Below are positions 1 through 8,588 of a DNA stretch of 64,000 bases, piece after piece. Numbering within the stretch: the first letter of the stretch is position 1; each line of letters starts with the position of its first letter. The position numbers and the translations under genes are program-made. The stretch spans positions 36,898 through 100,897 of the forward strand of contig NZ_FPAF01000014.1 in assembly GCF_900116295.1 (NCBI RefSeq), written 5' to 3'. The DNA is from Bacillus sp. 103mf (GTDB lineage Bacteria; Bacillota; Bacilli; Bacillales; Bacillaceae_G). The notes under the pieces were generated by a model. It searched no databases. It saw only the letters and a list, made by a program, of their open reading frames with translations, and had not been told where the DNA came from.

Positions 1-436
1 AAATGGGCAAGTTATTTATCACTGTGGACCAGTTGTTGTAAAAGATGAGAATGACAATTGGAACATTAAAGCGGCAGGACCAACAACAAGTATTCGTGAA
101 GAACCGTACCAAGGCGATATTATGAAGAAATTTGGTATTCGCGCTGTTATTGGTAAAGGCGGTATGGGTGCGAAAACATTGGCAGCACTAAATGAACATG
201 GCGGTGTATATTTAAATGCAATTGGCGGTGCGGCGCAGTACTACGCAGAGTGCATTAAAGAAGTAAAAGATGTTGATTTCTTACAATTCGGTATTCCAGA
301 AGCAATGTGGCATTTACGTGTAGAAGGATTTAAAGCAGTTGTAACAATGGATTCTCATGGTAATAGCTTACATGCTGATGTAGATAAATCATCTTTAGAG
401 AAGTTAGCAACGTTTAAAGGACCAGTTTTTAAATAA
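1..436 (+). CDS. fumA: Class I fumarate hydratase, C-terminal part (partial at left edge)
   Basis: The open frame enters from the left edge (codon start at base 2) and gives the last 144 residues. The visible part is the beta domain of class I, iron-sulfur fumarases: it reads GQVIYHCGPV, then AAGPTTSIREEPY, then IGKGGMG, all conserved in the FumA/FumB and Ttd beta families. The enzyme hydrates fumarate to malate in the TCA cycle. The iron-sulfur cysteines should lie in the missing N-terminal part. A strong terminator follows directly, so this is the last gene of its transcript. A tartrate dehydratase beta subunit is the main alternative, but the continuous reading from the edge fits a one-chain fumarase better. 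Confidence 0.85.
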   Translation, partial: NGQVIYHCGPVVVKDENDNWNIKAAGPTTSIREEPYQGDIMKKFGIRAVIGKGGMGAKTLAALNEHGGVYLNAIGGAAQYYAECIKEVKDVDFLQFGIPEAMWHLRVEGFKAVVTMDSHGNSLHADVDKSSLEKLATFKGPVFK

Positions 437-443
437 GAATGAG

Positions 444-469
444 GAGCTGACGTTTGTCAGCTCTTTTTT
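444..469 (+). terminator. Rho-independent terminator after fumA
   Basis: An 8-bp perfect stem, GAGCTGAC/GTCAGCTC, with a GTTT loop is followed by six T. The same stem sequence recurs in the terminator behind perR at 62249. Confidence 0.9.
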
Positions 470-523
470 GTGCGTTCTGCATGCCGAAGGTTGTCGAAGA
501 GTCTTTATTTTGTGTCGAACCGC

Positions 524-594
524 CGATAAATTTAAAAAAACGGTCGATATATTATGAAAATCGCCGATATATTGCAAAGAATGGTCGATATATT
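524..594. repeat. Four phased CGATATATT repeats upstream of pdaA
   Basis: The nonamer CGATATATT (first copy CGATAAATT) occurs four times in the same orientation, starting at 524, 545, 565 and 586. The spacing of 21, 20 and 21 bp is close to two helical turns. The two bases before each copy alternate between CG and GT (CGCCGAT, CGGTCGAT, CGCCGAT, TGGTCGAT). The array sits between the fumA terminator and pdaA and has no coding potential that I can see. Confidence 0.75.
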
Positions 595-704
595 GATTCA
601 GCTACTTGCTTTGTATTGGCATAAATGGAAAAACGTGTTCGGCATGAAACAAATTAGAGACACAGAAACTACAAGTACGATTCTATGTGAAAAGGAGCTT
701 ATAA

Positions 705-1487
705 ATGAAGCGTAATTGGTTATATATTGGCATTCTCTTTTCAATTATGATGGTACTTGTTCCAGCTTCTGTGCTTGCTTATGTAAATACACCAAATCAT
801 TGGGGAATTCCACGTGCGAAGAATGAAACTCCTCCGGATGCTGGTCAGAAATTTACAGGGCTACTGCAGAAAAATGGAGGATTTTATTTAGGGGATACAA
901 AGAAAAAAGATATTTATTTAACGTTTGATAATGGATATGAAAATGGCTTTACGGGAAAAATTCTCGATGTGTTAAAAGAAAAGAAAGTACCGGCAACGTT
1001 TTTTGTGACAGGACACTATATTAAAACTCAAGAAGATTTATTAAAACGAATGGTAAACGAAGGACATATTGTTGGAAACCATTCACAGACTCATCCAGAT
1101 TTTACAACGGTAAACGACGCAAAGCTTCGTGAAGAATTGCAAGTTGTAACAGATGAAATTAAAAAGGTAACAGGACAAAAAGAAGTACTATATGTTCGGC
1201 CGCCGCGCGGAATTTTTAGTGAACGTACATTAGCACTGGCAAAAGATATGGGCTATTATAATGTCTTTTGGTCACTTGCTTTTCTCGATTGGAAAGTGGA
1301 TCAGCAAAGAGGATGGCAGTATGCTCATAATAACGTAATGAATATGATTCACCCTGGAGCGATTATTTTATTGCATTCTGTTTCGAAGGATAACACAGAA
1401 GCACTTGCGAAAATTATTGATGATTTGCGCGCGAAGGGGTATCATTTTAAAAGCTTGGATGATTTAGTAAAAAGCAATCAACCGTAA
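705..1487 (+). CDS. pdaA: Polysaccharide deacetylase PdaA (muramic delta-lactam synthesis)
   Basis: 260 residues, about the size of B. subtilis PdaA. A signal peptide covers roughly residues 1-25, so the enzyme acts outside the membrane. The NodB-type catalytic domain shows TFDNGYENG near residue 72, HSQTHPD in the middle (metal histidines) and RPPRG, with LHS near the C terminus. Note TFDNG where most NodB enzymes have TFDDG; this is usual for the PdaA branch. In B. subtilis PdaA removes the acetyl group from muramic acid during cortex synthesis, which allows muramic lactam to form and spores to germinate. The start has a good ribosome site (AAAGGAG). The next two genes match the B. subtilis yfj neighbourhood. 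Confidence 0.9.
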   Translation: MKRNWLYIGILFSIMMVLVPASVLAYVNTPNHWGIPRAKNETPPDAGQKFTGLLQKNGGFYLGDTKKKDIYLTFDNGYENGFTGKILDVLKEKKVPATFFVTGHYIKTQEDLLKRMVNEGHIVGNHSQTHPDFTTVNDAKLREELQVVTDEIKKVTGQKEVLYVRPPRGIFSERTLALAKDMGYYNVFWSLAFLDWKVDQQRGWQYAHNNVMNMIHPGAIILLHSVSKDNTEALAKIIDDLRAKGYHFKSLDDLVKSNQP

Positions 1488-1507
1488 GCATGTATGCTTG
1501 CGGTTTT
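1480..1507 (+). terminator. Terminator overlapping the pdaA stop codon
   Basis: The stem ACCGTAAGCA/TGCTTGCGGT with one G-T pair and a short loop is followed by TTTTC. The left arm includes the last codon and stop of pdaA. Confidence 0.75.
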
Positions 1508-1545
1508 CTCATGCTATAATGATGTGTAAAAAGGATGAGGAATGT

Positions 1546-2409
1546 ATGTGGAGCGAACAAATTACGTTAGACTATCCATATCGTTTTGAAGAAGTATTAA
1601 AACGTTTATCTTTTGACCCGTTAAATATAATTCATTTAGAAGATAAAACAATTCATGTTCCGCTTACCATAGATGGAGAACAAATTGTTGTCCGTGTACA
1701 AGGGAAGGGGACAACCGAAAAGCCGCAATTTTGGATTTCTAGTCAAAGCGATAAACAAGACGAAATTATGAAGCGTATTTCTTCTATTTTTCAATGGAAT
1801 CAACCTTTTCATGAGATCGGGCATCATTTTTTAAACACATCATTACGGCCGCTTTTTGAAACATTTGCATATACTCCAATTATTTTAGAGTTCGATTATT
1901 TTGCTTGCCTTCTTCGTTGTATTATTCATCAACAAGTTCATTTGAAATTTGCGACAAAACTTACAGAACAATTTGTGAAAACATATGGCACAGAAAGAAA
2001 AGGAGTATTCTTTTTTCCGATACCTGAACAAGTAGCGAATATTACAGTAGAAGAATTGAGAAATCAAAAATTTAGTCAGCGGAAAGCAGAATATATGATT
2101 GGGCTTGCGAAACATATTGTGGATGGTAAGTTAAACTTAGAAGAGTTAGAGGGAAAAACAGACGAAGAAGTTGCAGCAATGCTATTACCAATACGAGGTA
2201 TTGGAGCGTGGACTGTACAAAACTTCTTACTGTTTGCTCTTGGACGTCAAAATATGTTTCCAAAAGCAGATATCGGGATTCAACGTGCGCTTCAACAGTT
2301 ATTTCAGTTAGAACAAAAGCCAGATGACATATTTTTAGAACGAATGAAACAAGAGTGTGAACCATATTGCAGCTATGCATCATTATATTTATGGAAAAGT
2401 ATAGAGTAG
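1546..2409 (+). CDS. DNA-3-methyladenine glycosylase (AlkA/YfjP family)
   Basis: 287 residues from the ATG at 1546, chosen because GGATGAGG lies just upstream; in-frame ATGs at 1513 and 1519 have no ribosome site. The C-terminal half is an HhH-GPD domain: [14 protein letters not shown] is the usual start of the fold, [18 protein letters not shown] is the helix-hairpin-helix, and the catalytic aspartate is in FPKADIGIQ. The family excises alkylated purines in base excision repair. B. subtilis yfjP sits in the same place next to yfjO. The N-terminal 120 residues resemble the TATA-binding-like domain of AlkA enzymes. Confidence 0.85.
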   Translation: MWSEQITLDYPYRFEEVLKRLSFDPLNIIHLEDKTIHVPLTIDGEQIVVRVQGKGTTEKPQFWISSQSDKQDEIMKRISSIFQWNQPFHEIGHHFLNTSLRPLFETFAYTPIILEFDYFACLLRCIIHQQVHLKFATKLTEQFVKTYGTERKGVFFFPIPEQVANITVEELRNQKFSQRKAEYMIGLAKHIVDGKLNLEELEGKTDEEVAAMLLPIRGIGAWTVQNFLLFALGRQNMFPKADIGIQRALQQLFQLEQKPDDIFLERMKQECEPYCSYASLYLWKSIE

Positions 2410-2419
2410 AGGTGTAACA

Positions 2420-3805
2420 ATGATACAAAAACAACATGAGAGTAAGTTAGAAGTTGGTCAAACGTTTCCTTTGACAATTAAACGTCTTGGGATTAACGGA
2501 GAAGGCGTAGGTTACTTTAAAAGGCAAGTTGTCTTCATTCCAGGGGCGCTTCCAGGAGAAGAAGTTGTTGCAGAAACAACGAAAATTGGGCGTGGTTTTG
2601 CAGAAGCAAAAGTGAAAAAAATTCGTAAAGCTTCGCCGCATCGTATAAAACCGCCATGCCCTGTATATGATAAATGCGGTGGTTGCCAGCTTCAGCATTT
2701 AGGTTACCAAGAACAATTAAATCAAAAACGTGATATTGTTGTACAGGCATTTGAGAAGTATATGAATGGAAGTATGGAAGCTGTGATTCATCCAACACTT
2801 GGAATGGAAGACCCATGGCATTATCGTAATAAAAGTCAATTACAAGTGGGGCGGAAAGACGAAAAGGTTATTGCGGGACTATATGAGCAAAACTCACACC
2901 GCTTAATTGATATTGCTCATTGTATGATTCAACATAAAGCAACGAACGAAGCTACAAAAGTTGTCAAACGTATTTTAGAAAAGCTAAATATTTCAATTTA
3001 TAACGAACGTAAAGGAAAAGGTCTTGTACGTACAATTGTGACACGTGCAGCTGTTCAAACAGGGGAAGTACAGGTTACATTAATTACAACAAAAGACGAA
3101 TTTCCAAATAAAGAGCAATTTATTACAGAAATGCAAAAACAAATGCCATCTGTAAAATCGATTATGCAAAACGTTAATGGTCGTAAAACATCTGTTATCT
3201 TCGGTGATAAAACATTCCGCTTAGCTGGAAAAGAAGTGATTCAAGAAACGCTTGGTGATTTATCATTTGAATTATCTGCACGCGCATTCTTCCAGTTAAA
3301 TCCTGAGCAAACAGTTGTTTTATATAACGAGGCGAAAAAAGCAGCTGCTTTAACAGGAAAAGAAAAAGTCGTAGATGCTTATTGCGGCGTTGGTACAATC
3401 GGACTTTGGCTTGCAAAAGATGCAGCAGAAGTACGGGGTATGGATGTGATCCCAGAAGCGATTGAAGATGCGAAGAAAAATGCGAAGCGTCACGGTTTCA
3501 CAAATACAAAGTACGAGGCTGGAAAAGCGGAACAATGGCTACCAAAATGGGTAAAAGAAGGCTGGCGTCCAGATGTCATCGTTGTTGACCCGCCGCGTAC
3601 AGGTTGTGATGATAAATTACTCGAAACGATTTTAAAAGTAAAACCGGAAAAGGTTGTATATGTGTCTTGTAACCCGTCATCATTAGCACGCGATGTGAAA
3701 ACATTAATGAAGAGTTATGAAGTGGAGTATGTACAGCCAGTTGATATGTTCCCGCATACGGCGCATGTGGAGAATGTTGTGAAGCTTGTTAGAAAAAGTA
3801 GCTAA
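2420..3805 (+). CDS. rlmCD: 23S rRNA (uracil-C5) methyltransferase RlmCD
   Basis: 461 residues. An N-terminal TRAM domain (about 10-70) is followed by iron-sulfur cysteines in [11 protein letters not shown] near residues 80-90 and a class I SAM methyltransferase domain with [13 protein letters not shown] and [10 protein letters not shown]. The catalytic cysteine lies in [12 protein letters not shown]. In Bacillus the single enzyme RlmCD (YfjO) methylates two uridines of 23S rRNA. The gene starts 10 bases after the glycosylase stop with AGAGGTG as ribosome site, so the two are probably co-transcribed. Other TrmA/RlmD-type members share the motifs; assignment to RlmCD rests on length and gene order. 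Confidence 0.88.
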   Translation: MIQKQHESKLEVGQTFPLTIKRLGINGEGVGYFKRQVVFIPGALPGEEVVAETTKIGRGFAEAKVKKIRKASPHRIKPPCPVYDKCGGCQLQHLGYQEQLNQKRDIVVQAFEKYMNGSMEAVIHPTLGMEDPWHYRNKSQLQVGRKDEKVIAGLYEQNSHRLIDIAHCMIQHKATNEATKVVKRILEKLNISIYNERKGKGLVRTIVTRAAVQTGEVQVTLITTKDEFPNKEQFITEMQKQMPSVKSIMQNVNGRKTSVIFGDKTFRLAGKEVIQETLGDLSFELSARAFFQLNPEQTVVLYNEAKKAAALTGKEKVVDAYCGVGTIGLWLAKDAAEVRGMDVIPEAIEDAKKNAKRHGFTNTKYEAGKAEQWLPKWVKEGWRPDVIVVDPPRTGCDDKLLETILKVKPEKVVYVSCNPSSLARDVKTLMKSYEVEYVQPVDMFPHTAHVENVVKLVRKSS

Positions 3806-3942
3806 CTAAAATAAATTTTTTGCTCTTTTCGTTGAAGTAAAAAAGGATAATTCCTTCTGTTTTTTCCATCAAACTGGCGCTCTGTCGGTGCAATGAATTT
3901 AATTAAAAGGGCTGTTAGGAACTTAAATATTTACAGAGAAAG

Positions 3943-3980
3943 AAGCTAATCATCTATTATATGTAGAAGATTGGCTTTTT
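3943..3980 (+). terminator. Possible terminator after rlmCD
   Basis: AAGCTAATC pairs with GATTGGCTT (one G-T pair) around a 17-base loop and runs into TTTT. It is the only hairpin with a T-run in the 270 bases after rlmCD; the rest of the gap shows nothing recognisable. Confidence 0.45.
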
Positions 3981-4076
3981 CCTCTAGATATGCTAAATTC
4001 CCTATTTGAACAATGAATCAATTTCTTCTCGACCATCACATGAGTGAGAAATTCAAAAACTAGAAAAGGAGTTACT

Positions 4077-5120
4077 ATGAGAAATATAAAAGATTTATTT
4101 ATAGCTTCCTTGCTCGGTGGTGCTATCGGTGATGCTCTTGGTTATACTGTGGAGTTTATGACACTAGATAAAATTAAATCCAAGTTTGGGGAGCATGGAA
4201 TAACAGGGTTAAAGTCAGATAAAGTGACTGGTAGAGCTCTTATATCTGATGATACACAGATGACCTTATTTACCGCAGACGGAATGATATGGGCATACCA
4301 GCGTTGTAGCGAGAGAGGCATTGGATCTTTTGCTGGGAGCGGCATTTATCAATCCTACCTTCGTTGGTACTATACACAGACTGGAAAAACGCCGACTGAT
4401 GATGATAAGTTTTGGTTGGAACCACAGCCACATGAAGAAAGAAATAGTATTTTAGATTATAAGGAATTGTTCTCTAAAAGGGCACCAGGACATAGCTGCT
4501 TAATGGCTCTTGGAAGTGGGAAAATGGGAACAGTGAAACAGCCAATCAATAATAGTAAAGGCTGTGGAGGAGTAATGCGTATTGCACCAGTGGGTTTGTT
4601 TCTTCATAGAGAACCGGAATATGCATTTCGAACTGGAGCTGAAGTTGCGGCAATCACTCATGGGCATCCTACAGGATATCTTGCAGCAGGAGCACTTGCC
4701 GTTATTATTGCGGAACTTATAAATGGAAAAAGCGTTATTGAAAGTATAATGACTGCAATTGATATACTTAAAACGCATAAAGGCTGTGAGGAAACTTTAA
4801 ATGCAATAGAAAAGGCCATAGAGCTTACCAAAGGTGATGAAGACCCCCAACGAGCCATTCAAAAATTAGGTGAAGGCTGGATTGCAGAAGAAGCATTAGC
4901 CATTGCTTTATATTGCGCGTTAAAGACATCTACTGTTAAAGAAGCTCTCATTATGTCCGTCAATCATGATGGTGATAGTGATTCTACAGGAGCAATTTGT
5001 GGTAACATTCTCGGTGCAGCTTATGGCATAGCCGCTTTGCCAAAGGAATGGATCAACAATCTTGAGTTAAAAGATTTGATAGCAGATATGGGAAGTAAAT
5101 TGTTTGATATGTCAAATTAG
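4077..5120 (+). CDS. ADP-ribosylglycohydrolase family protein
   Basis: 347 residues from ATG 4077, chosen for AAAAGGAG just upstream; an in-frame GTG at 4044 lacks one. Family landmarks are clear: GAIGDALGYTVEF near the N terminus, the metal-binding SDDTQMTLF near residue 57, and HDGDSDSTGAICGN near residue 296, which carries the second set of metal aspartates. Such enzymes remove ADP-ribose from proteins (DraG and ARH families) or hydrolyse related ADP-ribose compounds in the cytosol. No ADP-ribosyltransferase or NAD-using partner is adjacent, so the substrate is unknown. The gene stands alone between rlmCD and an oppositely directed gene, which suggests an accessory insertion. Confidence 0.85.
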   Translation: MRNIKDLFIASLLGGAIGDALGYTVEFMTLDKIKSKFGEHGITGLKSDKVTGRALISDDTQMTLFTADGMIWAYQRCSERGIGSFAGSGIYQSYLRWYYTQTGKTPTDDDKFWLEPQPHEERNSILDYKELFSKRAPGHSCLMALGSGKMGTVKQPINNSKGCGGVMRIAPVGLFLHREPEYAFRTGAEVAAITHGHPTGYLAAGALAVIIAELINGKSVIESIMTAIDILKTHKGCEETLNAIEKAIELTKGDEDPQRAIQKLGEGWIAEEALAIALYCALKTSTVKEALIMSVNHDGDSDSTGAICGNILGAAYGIAALPKEWINNLELKDLIADMGSKLFDMSN

Positions 5121-5202
5121 GTAGATTTTTGTTGTAGTTGAATATAAGCATATAACTGTTCTTCCACCCCGCACAGGAGAAGTACGGAACATAAATAATA
5201 AA

Positions 5203-5247
5203 AAAGAAGCAGAAAATCACTTAGGATTTCCTGCTTCTTTATTTTTA
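5203..5247. terminator. Bidirectional terminator between convergent genes
   Basis: AAAGAAGCAG and CTGCTTCTTT form a 10-bp perfect stem with A-rich and T-rich flanks, so it can serve the ADP-ribosylglycohydrolase on the plus strand and the L,D-transpeptidase on the minus strand. Confidence 0.85.
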
Positions 5248-5277
5248 TAAAGAAAATACTTGAGAGACTGTTATTTA

Positions 5278-6726
5278 CTAGTACACGACAACCGGTTCAT
5301 AAGTACTGAGATTATCATACACGGTTTTCGCAATACTAGGAGAGAGATTGACACATCCGCCTGAACCTCCCGTTAAATAGGCAGTATTTGCCCAGTCTGT
5401 CCGCCAGCCGGCATCGTGGAACCCTTGTCCGCTGTTTGTGAATGGAGCCCAGTAATCTACTTTAACGGAATAATCAGGTTTACCTACTGCGCTGCCTTTG
5501 AGTGTGTACGGTGAGCGTTTATAGAGGATATACCACACTCCCGGTGATGTATCTTCACTCGTGCTATGTTTACCTGTCACTACATTCGTTGTGACTGCCA
5601 ATTTTCCATCTTTGTAAATCCAAATTTGCTGTTCTGCAATTGACACTTCCGCATACGTGTCTCCAATGCCGTTATTCGATGTTGTTTCATAACCGATGCC
5701 TTCATTATTCCAGCCATTTCCGTGAATATTAGAAGCGGAAAGCGATTTTTCGCCTTTTTCAAAGGCTTGTTGGACTTGCCTTGTTTCTTTTTCAATATCT
5801 AGTGCCCAGCCATAGCCTTGTCCTTTTACTGATATGACCGAACCAGAATGGGTTTTAAATGTGAAGTCTTTATTTAATGTTGATTTAGAATTATTAATTT
5901 CAGCAATCTTGTTCTTAATGCCGCTCGCGTCGATTGTAACTTTCATATCCTTTGACATAGAGGCATTTTTAATTAGATCTTTAGCTTTTAAAGAGTACAC
6001 TTCATTTTGTACCTTATAATCAACAGACTGTTGCAGGAGATCCTGTAGTCTTTTCTCCTCTTCTTTGACAACCGGATTGTTTTCTTTAATAGGCTGTATG
6101 TATACAGGCTTCAGATGGATTTCACTTTTATACTTCTGCTTGTCGTAATCCTTCAATAGACTAGCAACATCATACTGTTTTCCGTCAATGCCTTTTGAGA
6201 TAACAACTTTGCCCTGTTCGAGCTTCGCCATAGCATCTTGAGGCGCTTTTAAATTTTTATTCATAGATAAGAGCTTTTCTTCTACAAGTTTTTTCATCGT
6301 TTCGCTTCGATACTGATCCGCCTTTTCCGGTAGCAGCGAATAATTTTTTTCTTTTGAGGAAGGGAAAAATGTCCACTGGCTTTTTAATAGTTTCTTAACT
6401 TTAGGCAAATCTTTATCCGTAAGTTCCGTTTGCGTATTTTTTTCATCTAAAATTTGTTGTTGGCCGATATAGACTTTGTTTTCTAATCCAGATATTTTTA
6501 ATTTCTGTATTGCCTGATCAGCAGTCAGACCGCCGACTTTTGTGTCATTAATCGTAACCTGTGAATTGAAACGAGTTGTCTGATAATAACTCATTCCCCC
6601 AATGAGAAGTGCAATTATACCGATGCCACCCGCTGTGATAAACTTCCAATTTGTAAAACGTTTGCTTGATCTTACTCGTTTTTTATCAACTTCTTCAACT
6701 GAATCATTTACTGTATTGTTGTTCAT
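5278..6726 (-). CDS. L,D-transpeptidase (YkuD) with peptidoglycan-binding region
   Basis: 482 residues. A short basic cytosolic tail precedes one membrane helix (about 29-50), so the rest lies outside the cell. Residues about 60-330 look like two copies of the helical PG_binding_4 region found in front of many YkuD domains (DASGIKNKIAEIN is part of it). The C-terminal 130 residues are the catalytic domain: GFHDAGW carries the histidine and GGSGGCVNLSP the nucleophile cysteine; the family usually has SHGC, here SGGC. These enzymes form 3-3 crosslinks or attach proteins to peptidoglycan. It is monocistronic, with its own ribosome site (GGAGGAATAGC). Confidence 0.88.
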   Translation of the reverse strand: MNNNTVNDSVEEVDKKRVRSSKRFTNWKFITAGGIGIIALLIGGMSYYQTTRFNSQVTINDTKVGGLTADQAIQKLKISGLENKVYIGQQQILDEKNTQTELTDKDLPKVKKLLKSQWTFFPSSKEKNYSLLPEKADQYRSETMKKLVEEKLLSMNKNLKAPQDAMAKLEQGKVVISKGIDGKQYDVASLLKDYDKQKYKSEIHLKPVYIQPIKENNPVVKEEEKRLQDLLQQSVDYKVQNEVYSLKAKDLIKNASMSKDMKVTIDASGIKNKIAEINNSKSTLNKDFTFKTHSGSVISVKGQGYGWALDIEKETRQVQQAFEKGEKSLSASNIHGNGWNNEGIGYETTSNNGIGDTYAEVSIAEQQIWIYKDGKLAVTTNVVTGKHSTSEDTSPGVWYILYKRSPYTLKGSAVGKPDYSVKVDYWAPFTNSGQGFHDAGWRTDWANTAYLTGGSGGCVNLSPSIAKTVYDNLSTYEPVVVY

Positions 6727-7029
6727 AAGCTATTCCTCCACATACATCAACGTCAACCGATTTTAAACTAAAACCATTGATTAGTTTACCTTATTATTCT
6801 TAAATTTTCATTATTTTTGACTAAATTTTATTGTATTTAATTGGTCGAATTTGGATTTTTGAATAGAATGACACATAAAAATGATAGCCAAATTCTTTCG
6901 ATTCACATTGAATAGCCCCTTACAAGTAATAAATCATTACAAAAACAAAATAAAAAAACTACTACTACAAGAATCATCCCGAAAGAAATAAAATTATAGT
7001 AGTTATTTTTTATAAAAGCAAATTACCAA
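6727..7029. other. AT-rich intergenic region with two inverted repeats
   Basis: No gene is seen. GAATTTGG at 6847-6854 and CCAAATTC at 6888-6895 form an 8-bp dyad. AACTACTA at 6957 pairs with TAGTAGTT at 6997 ahead of ATTTTTT and could be a plus-strand terminator. The right end runs into the broken dnaD-like gene. Confidence 0.4.
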
Positions 7030-7453
7030 ATTTCCTCACTCGTCTTTATATCTATTATGGAAACGGCAATTTATTCACGTTTTATGAACAAAACTTTGGC
7101 GGCTTGTCAGCATATACAAAGGATGAACTGAATGCGTGGATGGATGACCTGTCAGATGAACTTGTATTGAAAGCACTCCAGAATGCCCTTCACATAAGCT
7201 TGCTTATGTGAAGGGCATTTTACGGGACTGGCATGAGAGAGGATGTACGAAGCTTAGTGAAGTAGAGGAAGCAGTAAAGACTAAGGCGTTAGCAAAGATT
7301 GAAAGGCTTGAAGATGAAATAAGACAGCTCGATATAGCCATGGCTGCCGATCGTATCGAGTATGAGGAGCTTAATCAGCTATATGGTAGGAAACTTGAAT
7401 TAAATCATGAACTAGATTCGGCGATGGAGTTGTGGTTAAGTTTTGGGGATTAA
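7030..7453 (+). pseudogene. Remnant of a DnaD-domain replication protein
   Basis: From about 7060 one frame reads GNGNLFTFYEQNFGG and then LSDELVLKALQNAL, typical of the DnaD domain of phage-type replication proteins, and stops at 7209-7211. A second frame from 7208 reads VKGILRDWHERGC, the usual end of the same domain, followed by a coiled-coil-like tail to 7453. Intact relatives join these parts in one frame, so the gene has lost its 5' part and carries a junction with a frame change. The junction coincides with a perfect 18-bp inverted repeat (7182-7219). I see no start codon with a ribosome site for the first part. A prophage origin is inferred from the family only. Confidence 0.75.
7182..7219. 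repeat. Perfect 18-bp inverted repeat inside the dnaD remnant
   Basis: AATGCCCTTCACATAAGC, then TT, then its exact reverse complement. The right arm encodes part of the conserved YVKGIL segment. The left arm replaces what should be a different coding stretch, so it looks like a fold-back copy of the right arm. Confidence 0.9.
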
Positions 7454-7479
7454 ATTTAATAATTAAGCGTGTATACAAG

Positions 7480-7504
7480 AGACCGAGTAAAATCGGTCTT
7501 TTTG
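7480..7504 (+). terminator. Terminator after the dnaD remnant
   Basis: AGACCGA/TCGGTCT stem with a 6-base loop, followed by TTTTG. Confidence 0.8.
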
Positions 7505-7515
7505 TATTCATTATC

Positions 7516-7546
7516 TACCACGGTGCTCTGTAGCGTGGTATTTTTT
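7516..7546 (+). terminator. Second terminator upstream of truA
   Basis: TACCACG/CGTGGTA stem with an 11-base loop, followed by six T. It lies only 86 bases before the truA start, so it separates truA from upstream transcription. Confidence 0.75.
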
Positions 7547-7632
7547 CACATGAAGGTGTATATTTAGGTACAGGTAAAAGAAAGGCGGTGAGTCTGTTAC
7601 TAAAAACAGAATGGGCTTAGTAGCAGAAAACA

Positions 7633-8370
7633 ATGAACAACTACAAATTAACAATTCAATATGATGGCAGTCGCTATAAAGGCTGGCAGCGGCTTGGCAA
7701 TAGTGAAAATACCATTCAAGGAAAAATAGAAAATGTATTATCTGAAATGTTAGGAAGAGAAATTGAAATCATTGGATGCAGCAGAACAGACGCGGGTGTA
7801 CATGCTCTTAATCAAGTAGCTAACTTTAAGATTGATGAGAATTTGACGGAACCTAAAGTGAAAAAGTATTTAAATCAATACTTACCAAATGATATTAGTA
7901 TTACTGATGTGGAATTAGTTTCGGAGCGTTTCCATGCCCGTTACAATTCGAAAGCGAAAACGTATTTATATAAGATTTGGAATGAAGAACATACGAATCC
8001 ATTCATGCGTAAATACAGCATGCATGTTGGGAAAAAGTTAAATATTGAAAGTATGAAAAAAGCAGCTCAATATTTTATCGGTTCGCATGATTTTACAGCT
8101 TTCTCTAATGCGAAGTCGAAGAAAAAATCTATGGTTCGTGAAATCTATTCATTAGATGTAACGGAAAAGGATGGCTTCGTTCAAATTAGAGTAAGCGGAA
8201 ACGGATTTCTTCATAATATGGTGAGAAAAATTGTTGGAGCGTTAATAGAAGTTGGATTAGGTCAGTTAGACGCTGAAGCAATACCGCAAATTTTAGAGGA
8301 AAAACAACGAAATCAAATCAATTGTCTTGCTGATGCAAGTGGATTGTATTTGGAGAAAGTTGATTTTTAG
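7633..8370 (+). CDS. truA: tRNA pseudouridine(38-40) synthase TruA, probable second copy
   Basis: 245 residues, the normal TruA length. The catalytic aspartate is in GCSRTDAGVHALNQVANF near residue 52, and the fold also shows GSHDFTAFSN and GNGFLHNMVRKIVGAL. The enzyme modifies uridines 38-40 in the tRNA anticodon arm. In bacilli one truA sits in the ribosomal-protein region; this isolated copy beside a prophage-like remnant is likely the paralogue found in the B. cereus group (inference). The ribosome site is poor: the bases before ATG 7633 are purine-rich but not GGAGG, and a stronger site (AAAGGCGGTG, about 7580) precedes a short frame that stops at TAG. Confidence 0.87.
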   Translation: MNNYKLTIQYDGSRYKGWQRLGNSENTIQGKIENVLSEMLGREIEIIGCSRTDAGVHALNQVANFKIDENLTEPKVKKYLNQYLPNDISITDVELVSERFHARYNSKAKTYLYKIWNEEHTNPFMRKYSMHVGKKLNIESMKKAAQYFIGSHDFTAFSNAKSKKKSMVREIYSLDVTEKDGFVQIRVSGNGFLHNMVRKIVGALIEVGLGQLDAEAIPQILEEKQRNQINCLADASGLYLEKVDF

Positions 8371-8473
8371 GGGGAAATAAAAGACGTTTTTTCGGATAAG
8401 TAGTTCTGATACTATGGGGAAATCGTAAAAATAGATAAAATAGCGCTATAATTAACACATAAAATAGCAAGTT

Positions 8474-8526
8474 AAATAAAACAAAAACCACAAAAGAAAT
8501 AATTCTTTGTGGTTTTTGTTTTATTT
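8474..8526. terminator. Strong bidirectional terminator between truA and the sigma-54 regulator
   Basis: A near-perfect stem of about 21 bp: ATAAAACAAAAACCACAAA on the left pairs with TTTGTGGTTTTTGTTTTAT on the right. It is A-rich on one side and T-rich on the other, serving both converging genes. Confidence 0.9.
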
Positions 8527-8588
8527 TCGTTTCAGATTATGAACTAATTTTCTTGTTTATTTTTTTGCGCTTCTAGAAACCTCTAAGA

